Assembly (NCBI GenBank): GCA_002392835.1
Contig: DGHX01000017.1
Location: forward strand, 1-8,197
Direction of reading: 5' to 3'
Source of the DNA: Prevotella sp. UBA3837
Lineage (GTDB): Bacteria; Bacteroidota; Bacteroidia; Bacteroidales; Bacteroidaceae
DNA: 8,197 nt
Below, in pieces: positions 1 through 5,415 of the stretch; position 1 is the stretch's first letter; every line of letters begins with the position of its first letter. A program made the position numbers and the translations under genes. The notes below the pieces were generated by a model. It saw only the letters and a program-made list of their open reading frames with translations. It did not search any database and was not told where the DNA came from.

Positions 1-1267
1 CGCTCTTCAGGTTGTACTTGTGGAATCGGTCGAAGATCTGGTGGTCGGTGAACAGGCAGAGGCGCAGGTCATTGTCGACGAAGCCTTCGTGCAGCGTCTT
101 GTTCACCCCCTGGAAGCTGATGTCTTTTTTCTCTGCGAAGATGTCCTTCAGGCGTTCTATCTGCTTGGGGCTGTCGGCCAGTATGTACAGGTGGTACCCG
201 CGCAGCTGGAAGTCCTCGAGCGACTGCGCCAGCATTTCGAAGTTCTTGTGGTACAGCGGCTGGAAGCTGATGTTGAACTTCACCGTGGCGTCGGCCGCCG
301 TGTTGGGCTGCGGTGCCAGTTCTATGGTCCTGAAGTGCGTGGCCTCGTCGGCGAACCGTGCTCCTGTGGTGAGCTGGCTGTCGCGGTGCATCTCGCGCTC
401 TATCACCCTTGCCTCCATCTCGGTGGCACCCTCTAACCGCTCGGCCATGGCCTGCTGCGAGAATCCCTCCTGGTAGGTGCGCTCTATCGCCTCGCGTACG
501 AATGCTGCGTTGCGCCACACCAGGAGCGCATCGTCGGGCAAGAAGCTCAGCAGCGTATCCTTCTGCTCGGCAGTACCCATCTCGGGCATGATGACAGCTT
601 GCTCGCAGCGCTGTCTCGACAGTTGGTTCTCCACCTCGAAGGTGCGTATGGAGTCGATGTCGTCGCCGAAGAAGTCGATGCGGTAGGGGTACTCAAAGCT
701 GTAGCTGAAGACGTCGAGTATGCTGCCCCTGATGGCGAACTGCCCCGGCTCGTAGACATAGTCCACCTCGCGGAACCCCATGTCGCGCATCTGCTGCAGC
801 AGAGCGTCGGTCTGGGCCGTCTGTCCCTGTTTCAGCGTCAGCGTGTTGTCGCCCAGCTGCCGGCGCGTCACCACCATCTCGGCCAGTGCCTCGGGGTGTG
901 TGACGATGGCCAGCGACGACGGTTGTGTGGCCAGTCGTGCCAGCACCTCGGTTCGCAGAATCTCGCTGGCGGGGTCTTTCTGCCCGTATTTTACTGCGCG
1001 CTTGTAGCTGGAGGGGAAGAAGAGAACGTCGTCCTCGCCCATGATCTGCGTCAGGTCGTGGTACAGGTAGCCCGCCTCGTCGGCGTCCTGCATGACGAAA
1101 AGGAACGTATGGGCCTTTGCCTTCAGTGCGCTGAACACTACAGACACCGACGAGGCTAACAGTCCCTGTAGGGCTATTAGCCTGTTTCGGTCATCGCTGA
1201 TGACGGCGGAAAGAGCACCCACTTGTGGTGAGTGCTCATAGAGTGTCTGTAGGTCGTGTATGTTCAC
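1..1267 (-). CDS. mfd: Transcription-repair coupling factor Mfd, N-terminal part (3' end outside window)
   Basis: Mfd is a cytoplasmic DNA translocase that removes RNA polymerase stalled at lesions and recruits UvrA for nucleotide excision repair. I translated the minus strand by hand: 422 residues are open to the left edge, out of a usual 1,100-1,150. The UvrB-like module is clear. The segment at about 175-210 reads GQFAIRGSILDVFSYSFEYP, followed by RIDFFGDDIDSIRTFE, the conserved UvrB/Mfd block. The Walker A position near 35-40 reads GLLASS, a degenerate form as expected in Mfd, whose UvrB module lacks ATPase activity. The last residues visible (FTDHQIFDRFHKYNLKS) resemble the lead-in to the RNA polymerase interaction domain. 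That domain and the helicase motor lie outside. The start is GTG at 1267-1265. A TAA sits immediately upstream in frame, so no earlier start is possible, and the next ATG (residue 59) would cut into the conserved domain. It probably forms an operon with the peptidase gene upstream. Confidence 0.95.
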   Translation of the reverse strand, partial: MNIHDLQTLYEHSPQVGALSAVISDDRNRLIALQGLLASSVSVVFSALKAKAHTFLFVMQDADEAGYLYHDLTQIMGEDDVLFFPSSYKRAVKYGQKDPASEILRTEVLARLATQPSSLAIVTHPEALAEMVVTRRQLGDNTLTLKQGQTAQTDALLQQMRDMGFREVDYVYEPGQFAIRGSILDVFSYSFEYPYRIDFFGDDIDSIRTFEVENQLSRQRCEQAVIMPEMGTAEQKDTLLSFLPDDALLVWRNAAFVREAIERTYQEGFSQQAMAERLEGATEMEARVIEREMHRDSQLTTGARFADEATHFRTIELAPQPNTAADATVKFNISFQPLYHKNFEMLAQSLEDFQLRGYHLYILADSPKQIERLKDIFAEKKDISFQGVNKTLHEGFVDNDLRLCLFTDHQIFDRFHKYNLKS

Positions 1268-2464
1268 TTAGAATCCCAGCTTCTTACGTATTTCCTTGGG
1301 AATGGCGTTCTTGTTGACCAGGAAGTCCATGGTGTTGGCAGCGATGAAAGCCTTGGTCATGTACCAGGTGCCCTTGTAGTCGCCGGTCTCGCCCCACGAG
1401 TTCTTCACCATGTAGTATTCCTTGCCGTTCTGGTCCTTTGCCACACCGTAGATGAGCATGCCGTGGTCGTCGGTCAGCTCCCAGTTGTCGAAGCGCTCCT
1501 GGCGCATCTGCTGTGTGGGTGTCACCTCGGGCACATTGCAGCCCAGCGAGTCGATGACGTTCTTGCGCTTGGCGGCGGTGAGCTTCAGCCAGCGTGCCAT
1601 GTCGCTGCCGGCCATGCTCTTGGCAGCCTCTCCGTCGATGGCGTAGGCCAGGCCCTGACGGGTGAAGCCCTCTTCGCTGACGTCGCCTCCCCAGGCTATG
1701 GTGTAGCCCTTCTCAATGGCGTTGTCGATGACCTGCATCATCTCGTCCATGGGCAGGTTCCAGCTCAGGGGGAAGCGCCAGTTGTCCTGCACCTCCACGG
1801 CGAAGCCGGTGTAGAAGGGGTGGTGTGTGTAGCTGGTGATGCTCACATAGTCGTCGAGGTTGATGCCCAGCGACTGCACGAAGGTCTTCGGCGTGTATTT
1901 CTTTCCCTCGTAGGTGAACTCCTCGGGGCACTGTCCCAGGTAGGCATCGAGTATGCCCTGCAGTCCGGGCTTCCACTGGTTGCTGATTTTCTTTGCCGAG
2001 CTCTTTGCCACGGCAGCCACGTAGGGCTCGAGGAGCGAGAAGAACTCATTGAAGTTATTCAGCGAGTCGCCATAGAGCGATCCGGGGAAGGGCATGGCGT
2101 CCTCGGGGCAGATGCCGTGGGTCTTCAGCGTGGCCAGCACGTCCTCGGCGCTTCCGCCCTGCGAGAACTGGCAGTCGCCGTGGTAGCGCACTACCTGTAT
2201 GGCGCGCTCCATGTATGTCTTGTTAGCCACGAAGCTCTCGCACAGGTCGTAGGTCTTGCCTGTTGCCTTCAGTATCTCAGCCTCGAAGAAGCTCAGTGTG
2301 CTGTAGTCCCAGCAGGTGCCGCTGCGGTTCTGGTCCTTTACACTCGTGATGGGGTTCTGCTTGATCACGGTGAACTCGGGCTTGTTGCCCTTCTGCTCGG
2401 CTTCCTGTGCCTGTGCGCCGACGGCCATCATGGCGAGCAACGCAAGTGAAAAGATTGTCTTCAT
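1268..2464 (-). CDS. Exported C1B family cysteine peptidase (aminopeptidase C / bleomycin hydrolase-like)
   Basis: This is a papain-fold cysteine peptidase of 398 residues. Residues 1-20 form a Sec signal peptide (MK, hydrophobic run, AQA-Q cleavage site), so it probably acts in the periplasm or outside. The catalytic elements are all visible: oxyanion-hole Gln45 and nucleophile Cys51 in KDQNRSGTCWDYS, His334 in TDDHGMLIYG, and Asn355 in VKNSWG. The SQGGSAEDVL block (101-110) is typical of the PepC/bleomycin hydrolase subfamily. Classical members are cytosolic and about 440-470 residues long, and use their C-terminus to restrict cleavage to aminopeptidase action. This one is shorter and exported, so its cleavage mode is not certain. 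The start is ATG at 2464, preceded by an A-rich leader (AAAAAAGAAC) instead of a Shine-Dalgarno. A promoter lies about 70 nt upstream. The TAA stop abuts the mfd start with no spacer. Confidence 0.93.
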   Translation of the reverse strand: MKTIFSLALLAMMAVGAQAQEAEQKGNKPEFTVIKQNPITSVKDQNRSGTCWDYSTLSFFEAEILKATGKTYDLCESFVANKTYMERAIQVVRYHGDCQFSQGGSAEDVLATLKTHGICPEDAMPFPGSLYGDSLNNFNEFFSLLEPYVAAVAKSSAKKISNQWKPGLQGILDAYLGQCPEEFTYEGKKYTPKTFVQSLGINLDDYVSITSYTHHPFYTGFAVEVQDNWRFPLSWNLPMDEMMQVIDNAIEKGYTIAWGGDVSEEGFTRQGLAYAIDGEAAKSMAGSDMARWLKLTAAKRKNVIDSLGCNVPEVTPTQQMRQERFDNWELTDDHGMLIYGVAKDQNGKEYYMVKNSWGETGDYKGTWYMTKAFIAANTMDFLVNKNAIPKEIRKKLGF

Positions 2465-2533
2465 GTTCTTTTTTAAGTCTGTTATTTATTATTGTTTGTC
2501 ATCTTCTAAAGCCAGTTGTCGTCAAACAACGTG

Positions 2534-2564
2534 CAAAGGTACAAATAAATAGCCAAATAACAAG
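2534..2564 (-). promoter_or_regulatory. Bacteroidetes-type promoter for the C1B peptidase-mfd transcript
   Basis: On the minus strand, TACCTTTG at 2541-2534 matches the Bacteroidetes housekeeping -7 element TAnnTTTG. A -33-like CTTG (consensus TTTG) lies at 2564-2561, exactly 19 bp upstream. Transcription is expected to begin near 2527-2530, giving an AT-rich leader of about 65 nt before the peptidase ATG. The sequence match is direct; the start site is inferred. Confidence 0.75.
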
Positions 2565-2605
2565 CGAAAAAGATGCAAAAATATTCAAATCTGCGTTTTT
2601 TTTTA

Positions 2606-2613
2606 TACCTTTG
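2606..2613 (+). promoter_or_regulatory. -7 promoter element of the CMD-cupin / RNase H operon, 5 nt from the ATG
   Basis: TACCTTTG matches the Bacteroidetes -7 consensus TAnnTTTG and is followed by CAC. The ATG begins at 2619, only 5 nt after the element. Bacteroidetes transcripts usually start about 5-8 nt after this motif, so the mRNA would begin at or within a base or two of the start codon. No good -33 TTTG is seen at the usual spacing; the 19-bp position reads ATTC inside an A/T-rich stretch. Confidence 0.65.
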
Positions 2614-2618
2614 CACCC

Positions 2619-3638
2619 ATGAAACACATACTATCTTTCTTTTTAGCAGTATTGACCATGACAACAGTACAAGGAACGACGCTCACCGAGCGTCAGAAAG
2701 GTCTTGCCGCCTGTGCCTGCCTGATGGCTCAGGGCGACTTAGTACGCTTAGAGCCTGCCGTGCGCAGTGCACTCGACGGCGGTGTCACCATCAACGAGCT
2801 GAAGGAGGCCTTCTCGCAGCTCTATGCCTACACCGGATTTCCGCGCTCGCTGAATGCGCTTGGCGTGCTGAACAAGGTGCTGGGCAGCCAGCCCGACGGC
2901 ACATGGCAGGAGGGCAAGCCCTGGGTGCGTCCTCAGCTCTGGGACAACGCCGCACAGGCGCTCAGCCGGGGCACCGAGGTACAGACCCAGCTCAGCGGAC
3001 AGCCCTTCGACTATACCTTCTGCCCGCAGGATGACTACTACCTGAAGTCGCACCTCTTCGGCGACATCTTCGCCGGCGACCAGCTGTCGGCTGCCGACCG
3101 CGAGCTGGTGACCGTTGCTGCCCTGAGCGCACTCGACGGCGTCGAGCCACAGCTGGCAGCCCACAAGCGCGGAGCTGTGAACATGGGCAACAGCCAGCAG
3201 ACTGTCGACGAGCTGTGCGCGTGGCTCAACAGCCAGGGCTACACCCTGCGCAGCACATGGCCGAAGGGGCAGCCCAACAGTGCCTACGCACAGTACTTCA
3301 CCGGCAACAGCTACCTGGCACCCCTCGATGCCGAGCATGGCGGCCCCGCCAACGTCACCTTCGAGCCCCGCTGCCGCAACAACTGGCACATACACCACAA
3401 GCAGGTGCAGGTGCTTATCTGCGTCAGCGGTCGCGGCTGGTATCAGCAGTGGGGCTGTGAGCCCGTGCCCATGACGCCCGGCACCGTCATCTGCATACCT
3501 GCTGAGGTGAAGCACTGGCACGGCGCTGCCGCCGATTCCTGGTTCCAGCACCTTACCTACCATACGCATGTGGAAGAGGGTGCCAGCAACGAGTGGCTCG
3601 AACCCGTCACCGACGAAGTGTATGACAAGTTAAAATAG
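2619..3638 (+). CDS. Exported carboxymuconolactone decarboxylase-like protein with C-terminal cupin
   Basis: The protein has 339 residues. Residues 1-19 look like a Sec signal peptide (MKHILSFFLAVLTMTTVQG), so it is probably periplasmic. Residues 22-95 form a CMD (AhpD-like helical) domain beginning LTERQKGL and containing the family block QLYAYTGFPRSLNAL. A second, more divergent CMD repeat covers about 156-205 (LSAADRELVTVAALSALDGV). A cupin barrel occupies about 240-320. Cupin motif 1 has His257 and His259, with Gln264 where many cupins have Glu. Motif 2 fits G288-x5-P294 and supplies His299. Three His could hold a metal. There is no AhpD-type CxxC pair, so peroxiredoxin-like redox activity is not supported. 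The substrate is unknown; related CMD-cupin proteins are annotated as decarboxylases or oxidoreductases largely by homology. The alternative ATG at codon 14 would destroy the signal peptide. RNase H follows after 9 nt. Confidence 0.9.
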   Translation: MKHILSFFLAVLTMTTVQGTTLTERQKGLAACACLMAQGDLVRLEPAVRSALDGGVTINELKEAFSQLYAYTGFPRSLNALGVLNKVLGSQPDGTWQEGKPWVRPQLWDNAAQALSRGTEVQTQLSGQPFDYTFCPQDDYYLKSHLFGDIFAGDQLSAADRELVTVAALSALDGVEPQLAAHKRGAVNMGNSQQTVDELCAWLNSQGYTLRSTWPKGQPNSAYAQYFTGNSYLAPLDAEHGGPANVTFEPRCRNNWHIHHKQVQVLICVSGRGWYQQWGCEPVPMTPGTVICIPAEVKHWHGAAADSWFQHLTYHTHVEEGASNEWLEPVTDEVYDKLK

Positions 3639-3647
3639 AGCATACCG

Positions 3648-4115
3648 ATGAACATGCTTGCCAATTCCCCCTCGAACCGTCACGACAGGGTGCTGCCGCT
3701 GCCCCCAGAGGTTACCACCGATGCCTGGGCCGTTGATGCGGCTTGCTCGGGCAACCCCGGGCCCATGGAGTACCAGGCCATCGACCTGGCCACCGGCGCC
3801 CGCGTGTTCCACTTCGGCCCCGTCAGGGGAACCAACAACATCGGCGAGTTTCTGGCCATCGTACATGCACTGGCACTCTGCTGGCAGCAGGGCCTGCACG
3901 CCAAGACCATCTACAGCGACTCGTACAACGCCATACTCTGGGTGAGGAAACGACAGTGCAAGACAAAGCTGGAGCGTACTCCGCAGACGGAGCCGCTCTA
4001 CCAGATCATCGCCCGTGCCGAGAACTGGCTGCGCACCCACGACTTTCGCAACCCGCTGGTGAAATGGGAGACGGCCCGATGGGGCGAGGTGCCTGCCGAC
4101 TTTGGAAGGAAATAA
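3648..4115 (+). CDS. Ribonuclease H (type 1 RNase H fold)
   Basis: This 155-residue protein has an RNase H fold and would hydrolyse the RNA strand of RNA-DNA hybrids in the cytoplasm. The metal-binding carboxylates are visible in order: Asp30 in AVDAACSGNPGP, Glu67 in NNIGEFLAIVHAL, Asp91 in IYSDSYNA, and Asp151 in the C-terminal VPADFGRK. The order and spacing agree with RNase HI. The catalytic-loop His of E. coli RNase HI (His124) has no obvious counterpart, because the region reads VKWETARWGEVPAD. The basic protrusion is also short. There is no N-terminal viroplasmin-like hybrid-binding domain, which many Bacteroidetes RNase H proteins carry. The first 24 residues are poorly conserved in character, so a slightly later start (for example ATG at 3654) cannot be excluded. 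The gene begins 9 nt after the CMD-cupin stop, so the two are probably cotranscribed, and a hairpin terminator overlaps its stop codon. Confidence 0.9.
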   Translation: MNMLANSPSNRHDRVLPLPPEVTTDAWAVDAACSGNPGPMEYQAIDLATGARVFHFGPVRGTNNIGEFLAIVHALALCWQQGLHAKTIYSDSYNAILWVRKRQCKTKLERTPQTEPLYQIIARAENWLRTHDFRNPLVKWETARWGEVPADFGRK

Positions 4116-4147
4116 AACACTCCACTTTCGCAAGTTGGGGAGTTTTA
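4114..4147 (+). terminator. Hairpin terminator after the RNase H gene
   Basis: A long hairpin begins within the TAA stop codon. The arms AAAAC-a-CTCC-ACTT and AAGT-t-GGGG-a-GTTTT pair around a TCGC tetraloop, with one A-A mismatch, one G-T pair and one bulged T. The 3' arm ends in TTTT, which would act as a short U-tract, and the A-rich 5' base makes the structure partly bidirectional. It fits a rho-independent terminator closing the CMD-cupin / RNase H operon. Confidence 0.7.
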
Positions 4148-4150
4148 AAG

Positions 4151-4169
4151 ATCACTCCTAATCACTCCT
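4151..4169 (+). repeat. Short intergenic tandem repeat, ATCACTCCT twice
   Basis: ATCACTCCT occurs at 4151-4159 and again at 4161-4169 with a 10-bp period, and a partial third copy (TCACT) follows at 4171. It lies in the 106-bp gap between the RNase H terminator and the zinc-ribbon/PEGA gene. The rest of that gap is an A-rich leader. No TAnnTTTG element could be found in the gap. Function unknown. Confidence 0.5.
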
Positions 4170-4221
4170 TTCACTACGCCAAATAAACGAATACCAAACC
4201 AAAACTTAAACTGAATAAACT

Positions 4222-5415
4222 ATGGTAATTAAATGTCCCAACTGTAACCACTACGTGAGCGACGTATCGCCCGTATGTCCGCATTGCGGAACACCGCTGT
4301 CAGGCGGTGTAGCAGCCCCGTCAGCCACTGAGCAGCCTGTCACTGAGCAGCCTGCCCAGCAACCTGCCTTCACCGAGGAGCCAGCCCAGCAACCTGCCTT
4401 CACCGAGGAACCTGCACAGCAGCCTGCCTTTACCGAGGAACCCACTGTAGCGCGCCACACACCCGACGAGATGGGGGGCGCTCCTCTTTCTGACGACCCT
4501 ACGGAAGTCAGCGGGCAAAGCTCTTGGACGAACCAGGCTGAGGGGCCGGACTCGGGCGTATTGAACGACGACGCCCCGATAGGCCCAGCCCCTGACTATT
4601 CTGCTGAAAGCAGTTCAGTTGAGCCACCGGTGGAGCCCCCGATTGGAGCCGCAGGTGCCACAACGGCTGCTTCGGCAGCAGCTGCGCCCAAGAAGAAAGG
4701 CAAGCTCTATCTCATCCTGGCCTTGGTACTGCTGTTGTTGGCGGCAGGTGGCGGCGTAGGCTACTATCTGTATAACCAATCGCAGCAAGACGACGAGCAG
4801 GAGCAGGTGGCGAAGCAGCGTAAGCAGAAGAGACAGAAGAAGAACAGGCGCAGCGAGACAGAGACATCGGAAGAGCGCCAGCAGCAGCGCGAGCGCCAGC
4901 AGGAGGCAGAGGACCTGCGCCAACAGGAGGAAGCCCGGCGCATAGAGCGTGAACGTGTTCAGCAGGAGGAGGCTCAGCGCCAGCAGCAGGAACGCGAGCA
5001 GCAGGAACAGGAGGCTCAGCGCCAACAGCGTGAACGCGAGCAACAGCAGCAGGCCCAGCGTGCTGAGCGTGAACGTGAGCAGCAGGAGGCCCAGCGCCGC
5101 CAGCAGGCTGCACAACGCGAGCCGGAGCCTGAACAGCAGCGTACGCCCACCGTGCGGCTGCAGCCCATACAGCAGGCACAGCCCACTGTGACACGGGTCA
5201 CCGTGACGTCGAACATTTCAAAGGCAATGGTCGTCGTCGACGGTCAGGATGTGGGTTGGGCTCCCTGGAGCGGCACACTGGCCCCCGGCCTGCACACCTT
5301 TGCAGTAAAGGCGAAGGGTAAGGACAAGCTGAAGACACAGGACTTCCGCGTGAACGTTCAGGGCAACCGCACCACCGTGCCCATCAACGTGGCCGACCCC
5401 TCATTGTTCGAATAG
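4222..5415 (+). CDS. Zinc-ribbon, single-pass membrane protein with Glu/Arg/Gln helix and C-terminal PEGA domain
   Basis: The function of this 397-residue protein is not recognised, but its modules are clear. (1) Residues 4-25 form a zinc ribbon, KCPNCNHYVSDVSPVCPHCG, with Cys5, Cys8, Cys19 and Cys22. (2) Residues 33-155 are an acidic Pro/Gln/Glu-rich linker with three exact or near-exact copies of AQQPAFTEEP (45-74). (3) Residues 161-184 are one transmembrane helix, preceded by KKKGK and followed by an acidic QQDDEQEQ, which predicts N-inside, C-outside. (4) Residues 186-305 are a highly charged Gln/Glu/Arg helix. (5) Residues 323-391 are a PEGA-type beta domain (TVTSNISKAMVVVDGQDVG, then LAPGLHTFAVKAKG). 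PEGA domains are usually extracytoplasmic binding or anchoring modules. The layout suggests a cytoplasmic metal-binding head linked by a rod to an envelope domain. The ATG at 4222 sits after an A-rich leader. The 3' end overlaps ribD. Confidence 0.85.
   Translation: MVIKCPNCNHYVSDVSPVCPHCGTPLSGGVAAPSATEQPVTEQPAQQPAFTEEPAQQPAFTEEPAQQPAFTEEPTVARHTPDEMGGAPLSDDPTEVSGQSSWTNQAEGPDSGVLNDDAPIGPAPDYSAESSSVEPPVEPPIGAAGATTAASAAAAPKKKGKLYLILALVLLLLAAGGGVGYYLYNQSQQDDEQEQVAKQRKQKRQKKNRRSETETSEERQQQRERQQEAEDLRQQEEARRIERERVQQEEAQRQQQEREQQEQEAQRQQREREQQQQAQRAEREREQQEAQRRQQAAQREPEPEQQRTPTVRLQPIQQAQPTVTRVTVTSNISKAMVVVDGQDVGWAPWSGTLAPGLHTFAVKAKGKDKLKTQDFRVNVQGNRTTVPINVADPSLFE
4354..4443 (+). repeat. Three tandem copies of a 30-nt in-frame repeat (AQQPAFTEEP)
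   Basis: The copies lie at 4354-4383, 4384-4413 and 4414-4443. The first two differ only at the wobble end (GAGCCA versus GAACCT), and the third carries a few more silent changes. They are preceded by a 15-nt duplication coding for TEQPV/TEQPA (about 4327-4356). Because the unit is a multiple of three, gain or loss of a copy keeps the frame. The repeats are in the linker between the zinc ribbon and the membrane helix. Confidence 0.9.

Noticed and set aside
69..518. Minus-strand open frame of 149 codons in another frame of mfd
   Set aside because: The Mfd frame runs unbroken from 1267 to the edge with conserved motifs, so this is a shadow.
1256..2449. Long plus-strand open frame of 397 codons opposite the peptidase
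   Set aside because: It is exactly antisense to a peptidase with all catalytic motifs, has no promoter or recognisable domain, and its openness follows from the GC-rich codon pattern.
2748..3569. Minus-strand open frame of 273 codons inside the CMD-cupin gene
   Set aside because: The composition is Val/Ala/Leu-rich with no domain, and the plus frame carries the conserved CMD and cupin motifs.
4615..5194. Minus-strand Leu-rich open frames opposite the Gln/Glu/Arg rod
   Set aside because: They are complements of CAG/GAG-rich repeat DNA. The apparent hydrophobic stretches are artefacts of that composition.
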